The notes beneath the pieces are model-generated. The model searched no databases. It was not told the DNA's origin and worked only from the letters and a program-made list of their open reading frames with translations. The position numbers and the translations under genes are program-made. A DNA stretch of 64,000 nt from Engelhardtia mirabilis (GTDB taxonomy: Bacteria; Planctomycetota; UBA1135; GCA-002686595): contig CP036296.1 of assembly GCA_007751255.1 (NCBI GenBank), forward strand, positions 2,852,001 to 2,916,000. The letters are read 5' to 3'. Shown here in pieces: positions 1 through 8,137 of the stretch. Each line of letters starts with the position of its first letter. The stretch's first letter is position 1.

Positions 1-1458
1 CGCGATCTTCTCCCATTCGCCGCGCGGAGGCAGGGCCATGGCGGCGGGGGTGAAGCCGCCGATCTCCACCGGTCCGAGATCAGGGTGTTCGAACGCGGTC
101 CAGTCGGCGAAGCGCCAGGCCTCGCCGGTGGCGTCGATCCAGGCCAGGCGACCGGCGTCGTCGCTGGGCTTGCCGGGGAGCTTGACCTCGTCCTCGGCCT
201 GGCTTTCCGTCGGTGCGTCTTCGGCGTTCGCCTCGACAACAGCGTCGGCTTCGATGCCCGCTTCGGATTCCGCGTCCACTGCGGCCGGGACCTCGACGGC
301 CGGGACTCCAGGGGCCGACCCGTTCGTCGATTCCTCGGCCGGCGCCGGTTCGCTGGCGCCGTCCTCCCTGGCGGCCTCCTCGGCCTTGGGTGCCTCGGTG
401 GGCATCGTCCACGGGCGGGCCGAGAGGGTCCACAGGCCGCGGTGGTCGTAGGCCCAGCGTTGGAAGGTCCCCGCGCCGTCCGCATTGTCGGCCTGCTTCA
501 CGCCGGTCGCCTCGCGGTAGCGCTCGCCCAGTTTGGTCAGGTACTCGAGGTCCTCCTCGGTGGGCCCGCTGGCCGGCACGCGTCCGCTGCCGCGACCGGC
601 GGCCTTGGGCGGGGAGACGAGCACGTCCTGGGCTCCCAGGGCGACGACGACGACGAGATCTTCGTGGGCGACGACGAAGTCGCACAGGGCGCGCACCGCC
701 GGGTCCTGGGTGGCCCAACCGCCGGCGCGCGGCTCGTGTTCGGGCCAGTCGGCGGGGAAGTTGGCCTCGAACAGTCGGTCGCCGGCCGGATCCTCCGCGA
801 TCTTGCCGTCACCGTCGGAGTCGCGGGCCTCGCGCTCGAGGCGGAAGCTGTGGGGCAGGTCGGCCAGGACGTCGGCCTCGACGTTGGCGCGCGGGTCGTG
901 GGGATCGGCGGTCCAGCCCCCGTCGGGGTCGGGCACACGCATCCACAGAATGCGGCCGTCGCCGTCCACGTCGGCCCAGGGGTCCTCGCCGCGCCGGCCG
1001 TCGCGGTCGTCGTCCACGTCCGGGCCGTCGCCCACGTGGCTGCCGAGGGGGCTGGCGGCGGCCCGCGCGAGGCCGTCGGGGTTCGGCGCCGGAAGCGAGT
1101 AGATCGTGTAGGCGTCGAGCAGGGCCAGCGCGCGTGCGTCACCCTTGGCGTGGGCGACGAGCAGGCGCTCGCTCAGCTCGAACACCAGGTTGGCCTCGAA
1201 GCTGCGCTCGTGCTCCAGCCCGCCGATCAAGAGCAGTGCCGGCTTGGACGGATCGAGGGGCGTGGGCGCGATCCGCAGGGCGTGGATCTCGCTCCCGGCG
1301 GCGGAGGTCCCGACCGGTACGCGCTGGGCCAGGCCGGGGTACTGACCCTCGAGCCGGACGAGGCCCTGGGCCAGGGCCTGGGGCTCGGCGAGCTCGAACG
1401 GAGGGCCCTGCACGGGAGCCGTGATGGGCGCCCAGAGACTGAGGGTCAGGAGCAGCAT
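1..1458 (-). CDS. Secreted M14 carboxypeptidase-like protein, probably inactive (partial, runs off the window edge)
   Basis: Read from an ATG at 1458; the frame stays open to base 1, giving about 486 residues without the C-terminus. The N-terminus is a short hydrophobic signal peptide (MLLLTLSLWAPITAPVQG). A peptidase M14 fold is suggested by IGGLEHERS (where family members carry the HxxE zinc pair), LPAPNPDG (the family NPDG turn) and a later VVVALGAQDVLVSPP strand. The HxxE pair reads HERS, the third zinc His position reads ALGAQ, and the usual Glu near the end of the domain is not visible, so the protein is probably not a working zinc peptidase. Two Asp-rich DxDGDG loops (residues about 145-170 and 215-225) look like calcium sites. 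An Ala/Glu-rich linker follows from about residue 365. It lies 114 bp downstream of the ppiC-like gene on the same strand. Family assignment is moderate; substrate unknown. Confidence 0.6.
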   Translation of the reverse strand, partial: MLLLTLSLWAPITAPVQGPPFELAEPQALAQGLVRLEGQYPGLAQRVPVGTSAAGSEIHALRIAPTPLDPSKPALLLIGGLEHERSFEANLVFELSERLLVAHAKGDARALALLDAYTIYSLPAPNPDGLARAAASPLGSHVGDGPDVDDDRDGRRGEDPWADVDGDGRILWMRVPDPDGGWTADPHDPRANVEADVLADLPHSFRLEREARDSDGDGKIAEDPAGDRLFEANFPADWPEHEPRAGGWATQDPAVRALCDFVVAHEDLVVVVALGAQDVLVSPPKAAGRGSGRVPASGPTEEDLEYLTKLGERYREATGVKQADNADGAGTFQRWAYDHRGLWTLSARPWTMPTEAPKAEEAAREDGASEPAPAEESTNGSAPGVPAVEVPAAVDAESEAGIEADAVVEANAEDAPTESQAEDEVKLPGKPSDDAGRLAWIDATGEAWRFADWTAFEHPDLGPVEIGGFTPAAMALPPRGEWEKIA

Positions 1459-1572
1459 GGGGGGATGGTTGGGGTTGGCTCCGTGCGCGCCAGGGGCGGC
1501 GCGCGGCGCGCGGGGGGATGCGGGCGTGATCGATGCGGCCCGCACGGGGGCGGAGGTCCGCCTCGGTCTCGA

Positions 1573-2655
1573 TCAGTAGGTGCGGATCACCGCTTCGCCG
1601 AACAGGCGTGCGCGCAGGTCGCCGCGCTCTTTCCAGGAGGCCGGCTCGTCGGCCAGGGTCGACCTCAGCTCTTCGCGCACGTCGTCCAGGGACGTCGCCG
1701 TGCGCTCGGTGACTTCGATCAGGTGCAGCCCGGCGGTCGTCGCCACGGGCCCGGTGGGCACGCCGACCTGCGCGGCGCGCACGGCCGCGGCCATGGGCTC
1801 GCCGTAGCGGCGGTAGTTGTAGCCGGGGATCATTCCGCCGTTCTGCTGCACGGACAGGTCGTGGCTGTTGGCACGCGCCAGGGCCTCGAAGTCGGCCCCC
1901 GAGCGCAGTTGCTCGAGCAGCGAGGCGGCCTTCGACGCGAGGGCCGCCTCGACCTGCGCGGTGCCCAGGCTCGCCGGGTCGGCGCCCGAGCGAATCATGT
2001 CGGCCTTCAGGCGCGCCCGGTTCAGGAAGATGTGCCGGACCTCGACGCGCACGCCGTCGACCCCGAAGTCGCGCTCGAAGCGCTCGCGGATCATGTCCTC
2101 GGTGACCTCCCGCAGGACCAGGGCCTCGCGCGTCTCGAGCAGCGTGATGTGCTCCTTGACGCGCAGGGAGCGCCGGTAGGACTCGCTGGTGTAGCCGGCC
2201 TCGCCCAGCTCCGCCTCCAGGGCCTCCAGTCGACCCTGGTGGCGCACGGCGAGCAGTTGGTCGTAGACCGCCTGGACCGCGGCGTCGACCTCGGCCTCGG
2301 TGACCTCGATCGAGAGGGCGGCGGCCTCGCGCTCGAGCAGGCGCAGGTAGACGAGCTCCTCGAGGGGGCGTCGGCCGTAGATCTCCAGCAGGTAGGTCTT
2401 GTACTCGTCGAGGGTGATCGCGATCTCGTCGTCGATCAGCGCCGCGATGCCGTCGGGGGCCGGGACGGCCTCCGGTCGGGTCGAGCCCAGGGCCTCGTCG
2501 GCCACGGGGCCGACCTGGACCGAGCCCTCGGACGGCGGGGCGGTGGACTCCTGGGCGCGGGCGGCGCCGGGTCCGGCCAAGTGGCAGCTCGAGAGTGCAG
2601 CGCCGACGGTGGCCAGGGAGGTGATCAGAAGGGAGCGGAAGATCGTGCGGCGCAT
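1573..2655 (-). CDS. Parvulin-type (PpiC/SurA-like) peptidyl-prolyl isomerase lipoprotein
   Basis: A 360-residue protein that begins with a signal peptide ending in a lipobox (ALSSC, Cys24), so it is probably anchored to a membrane and faces the periplasm. A helical SurA-N-like segment at about residues 65-185 (Glu/Ala-rich, with ALSIEVTEAEVDAAV) precedes a parvulin domain at about 200-320. That domain is recognisable by VRHIFL, the NGGMIPGYNYRRYGEP loop and TAGLHLIEVTER. Proteins of this build help secreted or outer-membrane proteins fold by isomerising X-Pro bonds. The ATG at 2655 precedes a good signal peptide. The next gene downstream, also secreted, is 114 bp away. Confidence 0.88.
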   Translation of the reverse strand: MRRTIFRSLLITSLATVGAALSSCHLAGPGAARAQESTAPPSEGSVQVGPVADEALGSTRPEAVPAPDGIAALIDDEIAITLDEYKTYLLEIYGRRPLEELVYLRLLEREAAALSIEVTEAEVDAAVQAVYDQLLAVRHQGRLEALEAELGEAGYTSESYRRSLRVKEHITLLETREALVLREVTEDMIRERFERDFGVDGVRVEVRHIFLNRARLKADMIRSGADPASLGTAQVEAALASKAASLLEQLRSGADFEALARANSHDLSVQQNGGMIPGYNYRRYGEPMAAAVRAAQVGVPTGPVATTAGLHLIEVTERTATSLDDVREELRSTLADEPASWKERGDLRARLFGEAVIRTY

Positions 2656-2892
2656 CGGTGTCGCGGTTGGCGGTCGGCTGGGTGGCGGGGCGCGTGGAGA
2701 ACGGTCGTGGGGGGGCCGGGGCGCCCCTCGGAGGCGCGGCCAGGCGCCCCGGCGGGCGGCCCATGGTAGGGCGAGAGGCGGACGGGCGTCCCCGCGGCCT
2801 TGCCCCCGCCAGGGCCCGTCCGGATACTCGTCGCCTCACTTCGCCGGGGGGCGCGCGCGTCCCTGGGCCGATTCGGGCATCCCCTGGCTCCC

Positions 2893-3711
2893 GTGGACTA
2901 TCCCCTCACCGCGATCATCTCCGACCTCCACAGCAATCTGCAGGCTTTGGAGACCGCGGTCGCCGACGCCCTCGGGCGCGGTGTCAGGCGGTTCGTTTGC
3001 CTGGGCGACATGATCGGCTACGGCGCCGATCCGGTGCCCTGCCTCGAGCGCGTGGTGGCCCTGACTTCCGGCGCGCCCGGGGCCGGTGGGGCGACCGAGC
3101 TGGTCCCCGGGCTGTGCTTGATGGGCAACCACGAGTACGCACTGATGAACTCCGCCGAGGACTTCAACCCGCGTGCCCGTGCCGCGATCGAGTGGACCCG
3201 TGCCGCGATCCGCGCCGGGCGCGACGGCGCCGGAGACGGTTCCGACTTCCTGTGGGACTTCCTCGGATCGCTCGAGCCCTCGGCCTGCGACGGTCCGGCC
3301 ATGTTCGCCCACGGATCCCCGCGCGATCCGGTGCGCGAGTACGTGATCCCCAGCGACGCGCGCAATCCGCAGAAGCTGGAGGCCATGTTCGAGGCCTGCC
3401 TGCGACCGGTGTGCTTCGTGGGCCACAGCCACGTACCGGCGGTCTACTACGAGGACCAGCGCTTCTATCGCCCGCGCGACACCGAGGGGCCCTACGACCT
3501 GACCGTCTCCGACTCGATGCGGGCGATCGTCAACGTGGGGTCCGTCGGTCAACCTCGCGACGGCGACTCTCGCCTCTCCTACGTGCTGTTCGACGGGACG
3601 CGCGTGACCTTCGTTCGGCTGGCCTACGACGTGGAGCGCGCGCAAGCGGCGATTCGCAACGTGGGTGAGCTACCGGACGACCTCGCCGACCGACTCGCCT
3701 TGGGGCGTTGA
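2893..3711 (+). CDS. Calcineurin-like metallophosphoesterase (YfcE/MJ0936 type)
   Basis: Cytoplasmic phosphoesterase of 272 residues. All metal-binding motifs of the calcineurin-like fold are present in order: SDLHSN near the start, GDMIGYG, GNHE, AHGSP and GHSHVP. The C-terminal NVGSVGQPRDGD is typical of the small diadenosine-tetraphosphatase or phosphodiesterase-like group. The GTG at 2893 is chosen because it sits just before the first beta strand (DYPLTAIISDLHSN). An in-frame TTG at 2800 would add 31 residues of non-conserved sequence. Two divalent metals are expected in the active site. Natural substrate not predictable. It lies 76 bp upstream of yidC in the same direction. Confidence 0.88.
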   Translation: MDYPLTAIISDLHSNLQALETAVADALGRGVRRFVCLGDMIGYGADPVPCLERVVALTSGAPGAGGATELVPGLCLMGNHEYALMNSAEDFNPRARAAIEWTRAAIRAGRDGAGDGSDFLWDFLGSLEPSACDGPAMFAHGSPRDPVREYVIPSDARNPQKLEAMFEACLRPVCFVGHSHVPAVYYEDQRFYRPRDTEGPYDLTVSDSMRAIVNVGSVGQPRDGDSRLSYVLFDGTRVTFVRLAYDVERAQAAIRNVGELPDDLADRLALGR

Positions 3712-3787
3712 GCGGCCCAGCGCCGCGACCCCACCTCGACCACCGCGCGCCCCGGGCGCCCGTCCCCTCCGACTCCCTCCAACTTTC

Positions 3788-5821
3788 GTGGAAAAGCGAC
3801 TCCCGCTCGCGATCATCCTCTCGCTGCTGGTTCTGGTCCTGTGGCAGGTGATCAATCCGCCTCCGGTGGACAACTCCGGCTCGCGCGACGTCCAGACGGC
3901 GGTCGGCGGTGCCGAGCGCCCCGATGAGAACGCGAACAGCGCGCCAGGACCCGACGCTCCCGCGCCAGCCCCGAGCATGGGGACGGCCGAGGTCGAGGAG
4001 CCGCTGATCGCGGACTCCAAGCCGCGCGACCTGACGATCGAATTCGGTCGTCGCGGCGAGGTCGGCCACTTCCGCGCGACCTTCGAGAACCGGGGCGCGC
4101 AGCTCATCGACCTGCGCACCGGAACCTTCTATCGGCGCGTGGGGCTGACCGAAGAGGAGCGCGCGCGGCCCGAGAACTGGCTGCGTCTGATCGAGCCCTT
4201 CGAAGCCCTGAAGCCCACGGCCGCGCGGGGCGCCTTCGCCCTCGACGGCTTCGTCTCCGGCGAAGACATCACGCCCCGGCGCCTGTCGGAAGTGCTGTGG
4301 GAGATGAGCGAGCTGAAGGACTCCGATGGGACCGTACGCGGGGTCGAGTTCCGCTACGCCGGCAGCAACGGGGTGCTGTTCACCAAGCGCGTGGAGGCCG
4401 TGCCGGGGACCTGGGACCTGGGCCTGAGTCTGTCGATCCAGAGCCCCGAGATCCTTCCGGAAGACATCGCGCCGGGTCCGCGCAGCTTCGCGATGGTCGC
4501 CTCGGGCACCATCGGCGTGGAGGTCGTCGACAGTTTCTACAAGCAGCCCAAGGCCATGGCCGTGGGCCCGGTCAGTGGTCGCGACTACAAGCTCGACAGC
4601 CAGATCGCCGAGCTGGACCCGCGCAAGTCCTCCGGGGTCCTGGACGCCATCGGCCCCCTGGCCCTGGTGGGCGGGCACAACAAGTACTTCGCCGTGCTGC
4701 TGCGGGGACTCGACGACCAGGGGAAGGGCTCGATCGGGACCGCGACCTGGCGCATCTTGGCCGGCTTCGGCCCCCTGGATCCCGACCACCTGGCGGGCAC
4801 CGACCCCAGCGCTTCCCTGGCGCCGCAGATCGAGCCCTACATCGTCGCCGAGGCACACCTGGATCTGGCCCTGCCCGAGCCTGGTCGGGTGGAGACCTGG
4901 AACTACCGGCTGTACGCGGGGCCGAAGGACCACAGCGGCTTCGTAGCGGCGTCGCCCGCGCACCGCGAGGTGCTCGACTCCGACCTGAACTGGTTCAGCG
5001 GCATCGGCAACTTCCTGATCGACGTGCTCGGTGTGCTGGAGCGCTTCACAGGCAACTGGGGGGTGGCGATCATCCTGTTGACCTTCTGTATCCGCCTGCT
5101 GCTGTTCCCGCTCAACCGGCGGTCACAGACGGCGATGGCGCGCTACCAGAAGAAGATGCAGCGCGTGCAGCCCAAGCTGACCGAGATCAAGGAGAAGTAC
5201 GCCGACGATCTCCAGAAGCAGCGCGAAGCCCAGGCGCGGATCATGCAGGAAGAGGGCGCCTTCCCGCCCCTCGGCGGTTGCTTGCCGATCTTCCTGCAGA
5301 TGCCGGTCTTCTTCGGACTGTTCGCGGCGTTGCGTACGAGCTTCGACCTGCGCCACGCGGGCTTCGCCGGTTGGATCCAGGACTTGTCACGCCCCGACCA
5401 GTTGCTCTATTTGGGCTGGAATGTGCCGTTCATCGACCTGGAGTACCTGAACCTCCTGCCCCCGTTGATGGTCGTGCTGTGGATTTGGCAGCAGCGCACC
5501 ATGCCCCAGCCCACTGACGAGCAGGCCAAGAAGATGCAGCGCATCATGCTGTTCATGCCGGTGGTGATGGGCGTGTTCCTCTACAACTACGCCGCCGGCC
5601 TGTCGCTCTACATGATGACCCAGTCCGGACTGGGTGTCTTCGAGCAGAAGGTGATCAAGAAGCTCTGGCCCGTCGACGACACGGAGCCGGAGAAGAAGAA
5701 GTCGGGCTGCGCGCCGATGGCGGCCATGATGGAGCGGGCTGCGGAGCAGCAACGGCTGCAGCAGAAGAAGCTCGAGCAGTCCAAGCGCCAGCAGTCCGGT
5801 TCCAAGAAGAAGAAGCGCTGA
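3788..5821 (+). CDS. yidC: Membrane protein insertase YidC
   Basis: Inner-membrane insertase of 677 residues that folds and inserts membrane proteins with or without SecYEG. It has the Gram-negative architecture: an N-terminal signal-anchor (EKRLPLAIILSLLVLVLWQ), a large periplasmic beta-domain (about residues 60-390), then the conserved five-helix 60KD_IMP core starting at NFLIDVLGVLERFTGNWG. Key landmarks are the groove Arg in FCIRLLLFPL, the cytoplasmic helical hairpin (KMQRVQPKLTEIKEKY), GGCLPIFLQMPVFFGLF and MPVVMGVFLYNYAAGLSLYM. A Lys-rich tail (KKKKR) suits ribosome contact. The GTG at 3788 matches the family N-terminus; an upstream in-frame GTG at 3665 would overlap the previous gene and add 41 Pro/Arg-rich residues. 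The stop overlaps the proposed start of mnmE. rnpA and yidD, its usual neighbours, lie far away at 58 kb. Confidence 0.96.
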   Translation: MEKRLPLAIILSLLVLVLWQVINPPPVDNSGSRDVQTAVGGAERPDENANSAPGPDAPAPAPSMGTAEVEEPLIADSKPRDLTIEFGRRGEVGHFRATFENRGAQLIDLRTGTFYRRVGLTEEERARPENWLRLIEPFEALKPTAARGAFALDGFVSGEDITPRRLSEVLWEMSELKDSDGTVRGVEFRYAGSNGVLFTKRVEAVPGTWDLGLSLSIQSPEILPEDIAPGPRSFAMVASGTIGVEVVDSFYKQPKAMAVGPVSGRDYKLDSQIAELDPRKSSGVLDAIGPLALVGGHNKYFAVLLRGLDDQGKGSIGTATWRILAGFGPLDPDHLAGTDPSASLAPQIEPYIVAEAHLDLALPEPGRVETWNYRLYAGPKDHSGFVAASPAHREVLDSDLNWFSGIGNFLIDVLGVLERFTGNWGVAIILLTFCIRLLLFPLNRRSQTAMARYQKKMQRVQPKLTEIKEKYADDLQKQREAQARIMQEEGAFPPLGGCLPIFLQMPVFFGLFAALRTSFDLRHAGFAGWIQDLSRPDQLLYLGWNVPFIDLEYLNLLPPLMVVLWIWQQRTMPQPTDEQAKKMQRIMLFMPVVMGVFLYNYAAGLSLYMMTQSGLGVFEQKVIKKLWPVDDTEPEKKKSGCAPMAAMMERAAEQQRLQQKKLEQSKRQQSGSKKKKR

Positions 5822-7206
5822 ACGCCGACACGATCGTCGCCATCGCCTCGCCGCCGGGCCGAGCCCTGCGCGGGATCCTGCGTGTCTCGGGGCCGCGCGC
5901 GCGGGCGCTCGTCGAGCCGCGTTGCGACCTCGAGGACGGTTGGCCGCAGGGCCGCGCCGCGCGCAGGGGGCGCTTCGACGACGGCGGTGGCAGCCAGCCG
6001 CTGCTGCTTCTGTGGATGCCCGGGCCGGCCAGCTACACCCGCGAGGACGTGTGCGAGCTGCACCTGCCGGGCAGTGTGCCGCTGCTCGAGCGGGCCCTCG
6101 ACGCACTCCTGCGCGCGGGGGCCCGGCGCGCGGAGCCGGGCGAGTTCACGCGCCGCGCCTTCCACTCCGGCCGCCTGGACCTGACCCGCGCCGAGGGCGT
6201 GCTCGAGTTGGTGCGCGCCCGCAGCGAGGACGAGCGGCGGGCGGCGACGGCCCTGCTCGGCGGCGGCTTGGGCGAGCGCGTGGCGAGCCTGCGCGACAAC
6301 CTCGACGGCCTGCGCGCCCTGTGCGAGGCCAGCCTGGACTTCGACGAGAGCGACACCGGCCACGTGGACGTCGAGGAGCTGCTGGCCGTCGGGGAGCGGG
6401 CGCGTGGCGCCCTGACCGAAGCCCTGGGCTGGGAGCAGGCACGCCCGCCGCGTGCCGGGCTGCCCCGAGTCGCCCTGGTGGGGGCGCCCAACGCCGGCAA
6501 GAGCTCCCTGTTCAACCGTCTCGGTCGCGGCGCCGCCGCCATCGTGAGCGACCTCGCGGGCACGACCCGCGACGCCCTGCAGGCCCGTTGGGGGCTGGAC
6601 CCCGACGGCGGGGGCGATGTGGAGCTCCTCGACCTGGCCGGCCTCGACCGCCGCGACGCCCGTGGCGAGGACCCCGTCCCGCGCGGGGCCCAGGACCTCG
6701 CGCGCCGGTTCGTGGCTTCGGCCGACCTCGTGCTGTGGGTCGTGGACGGCTCCCGGGCCGACGCCGGCGGCCTGGCCGCGGAGTCCGAGGACCTCCCGGT
6801 GGGGGCCGACGTGTTGGTGGTCTGGAACCAGATCGATCGGATCGACGGCGCGGCCGAGCCCGCTCCGGCCCTGGCCGCAGTCCTGGGCCCCCGGCCACGG
6901 GTGGCCGTCTCGGCTGCTACCGGGGTCGGGATCGAGGCGCTGCGCGAGGCGGCACGGCGGGCGGTCGCCTCGCGGCCCCCGGCGGGATCCCTGGCCCGCG
7001 AGTTGGCCGGGCGGCACCGGATCGCCCTGGAGCGGGGTCTGGAGGCTTTGGGAGATGCGTTGGCCCTGCTCGAGGCGGGCGGCGAACTCGACCTGGTGGC
7101 CGGCGAGATGCGTCGCGCGGTCGCTGCCCTGGACGAGATCAGCGGTCGCACGAGCCCCGAGGACCTGCTCGACCGGATCTTCGCCCGCTTCTGCATCGGC
7201 AAGTGA
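5818..7206 (+). CDS. mnmE: tRNA uridine-5-carboxymethylaminomethyl modification GTPase MnmE
   Basis: With MnmG, MnmE modifies U34 at C5 in certain tRNAs. The 462-residue reading has the N-terminal folate-binding domain (NADTIVAIASPPG, then SYTREDVCELHLPGS and RRAEPGEFTRRAF), a helical domain, and a G domain with P-loop GAPNAGKSSLFNRL, switch DLAGTTRD, G3 DLAG and G5 SAATGVG. It ends in the catalytic CIGK. G4 reads NQID instead of NKxD. The conserved N-terminus can only be reached by starting at CTG 5818, overlapping the yidC stop as CTGA; no ATG, GTG or TTG exists in frame before 6016, which would delete the conserved beginning. The purine-rich run AAGAAGAAGAAG just upstream may act in ribosome binding. 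Tight coupling to yidC is common in bacteria. Confidence 0.93.
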   Translation: MNADTIVAIASPPGRALRGILRVSGPRARALVEPRCDLEDGWPQGRAARRGRFDDGGGSQPLLLLWMPGPASYTREDVCELHLPGSVPLLERALDALLRAGARRAEPGEFTRRAFHSGRLDLTRAEGVLELVRARSEDERRAATALLGGGLGERVASLRDNLDGLRALCEASLDFDESDTGHVDVEELLAVGERARGALTEALGWEQARPPRAGLPRVALVGAPNAGKSSLFNRLGRGAAAIVSDLAGTTRDALQARWGLDPDGGGDVELLDLAGLDRRDARGEDPVPRGAQDLARRFVASADLVLWVVDGSRADAGGLAAESEDLPVGADVLVVWNQIDRIDGAAEPAPALAAVLGPRPRVAVSAATGVGIEALREAARRAVASRPPAGSLARELAGRHRIALERGLEALGDALALLEAGGELDLVAGEMRRAVAALDEISGRTSPEDLLDRIFARFCIGK

Positions 7207-7651
7207 CCGGGGCCTGGCGCGCCCTGGTGCCGCCGACCCGGGACACAACTGCATGTTGGGTTCCAAGGCGGGTCGGCCCGATTGACACACAATATCTGGA
7301 GTGGTCTCCTAACTCTCGACGGTGCCCTCGAGACCCCCCGCCCGCCGCGGGGGACGACCCCGAGCCCCCCGATCCCGACCCTCCCGCCGCGCGCGTCGCG
7401 GCGCCTTGGGTTGGGTGTCGCCGGGCCTGGGCCGCTGACCCAAGGAGCACCCTTCCACGTGGCCGACCCCCCGGCCCACCTGGCTCGACCCCTCCCCGGC
7501 GCCCGCGTGGCACCGGCGTCCGTGACCCCGCTGGGGTCGCCTCGGGCGGTCGATCGGGCGGGCGGGGCAAGCAGGTCCGCGTTGGGTGGGGAGCATTCGC
7601 GGTGCAGGCGGCGAACGGTCGTCCGAGGCGCGCAACCCGTCGCAGCCATCG
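7207..7651 (+). other. 445-bp intergenic region upstream of nrdR
   Basis: No convincing gene: the open frames here are proline/arginine-rich by-products of GC composition. The only AT-richer stretch, about 7243-7315, carries a TTGACA at 7282-7287 and a candidate NrdR operator, so it is the likely promoter of the nrdR operon. The rest, to 7640, is C-rich with no conserved element I recognise. Confidence 0.5.
7287..7302 (+). promoter_or_regulatory. Candidate NrdR box upstream of nrdR
   Basis: ACACAATATCTGGAGT matches the published NrdR-box pattern (acaCwAtATaTwGwgt) at 14 of 16 positions by eye. It overlaps the 3' end of a TTGACA (7282-7287), so a bound repressor would block RNA polymerase. 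A weaker half-match, ACACAACTGCATGTTG, lies at 7243-7258, 44 bp upstream; that is not the usual spacing of about 31 bp. If real, NrdR represses its own operon and the ATP-cone gene behind it. Confidence 0.5.
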
Positions 7652-8131
7652 ATGAAGTGCCCGCGCTGTGGAGCCAACAAGGACCGGGTGGTCGACTCGC
7701 GAGAGTCGGCCGAAGGAACGGTCATTCGTAGGCGCCGCGAATGCCTGAGCTGCTTCCTGCGCTTCACGACCTACGAGCGCATCGAGACCACGCCCCTGCG
7801 AGTGGTCAAGAAGAACGGCGAGCGCATGCGCTTCGACCGTGAGCGGATCCTGGCTGGGATGGTGCGGGCCTGCGAGAAGCTGAGCGTGCCGATCGAGGTG
7901 CTCGAGGAGGCCACCAGTCGGATCGAGGCCCACTGCCAGGAGGAGTACGACCGCGAGGTGCCCAGCGCGGTGATCGGCAACCTGGTGATGGACGAGCTCA
8001 AGCGCGTGGACCACGTGGCCTACGTGCGCTTCGCCAGCGTCTACCGCGAGTTCAAGGACGTGTCACAGTTCCTCGACGAGCTGCGCCCGATCCTCGACGT
8101 GCGGCGCGCGGCCGAGGAGGCCGGGGAGTGA
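7652..8131 (+). CDS. nrdR: Transcriptional repressor NrdR
   Basis: A 159-residue regulator of ribonucleotide reductase genes. It has an N-terminal zinc ribbon (CPRC at residues 3-6 and CLSC at 31-34, with RVVDSRESAEGTVIRRRREC between) followed by an ATP-cone that senses ATP/dATP (TPLRVVKKNGERMRFDRERI...YVRFASVYREFKDVSQF). The ATG at 7652 gives the canonical MKCPRCG start; an upstream frame extension is not conserved. Six bases separate it from the next gene, which itself carries ATP-cones. A candidate NrdR box at 7287-7302 suggests autoregulation. Confidence 0.97.
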   Translation: MKCPRCGANKDRVVDSRESAEGTVIRRRRECLSCFLRFTTYERIETTPLRVVKKNGERMRFDRERILAGMVRACEKLSVPIEVLEEATSRIEAHCQEEYDREVPSAVIGNLVMDELKRVDHVAYVRFASVYREFKDVSQFLDELRPILDVRRAAEEAGE

Positions 8132-8137
8132 GCCGCC

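Noticed and set aside
7282-7310. Sigma70 promoter with TTGACA
   Set aside because: The -35 is good but no acceptable -10 lies at 16-18 bp, so only the NrdR-box candidate is listed and the promoter is left as likely but not called.
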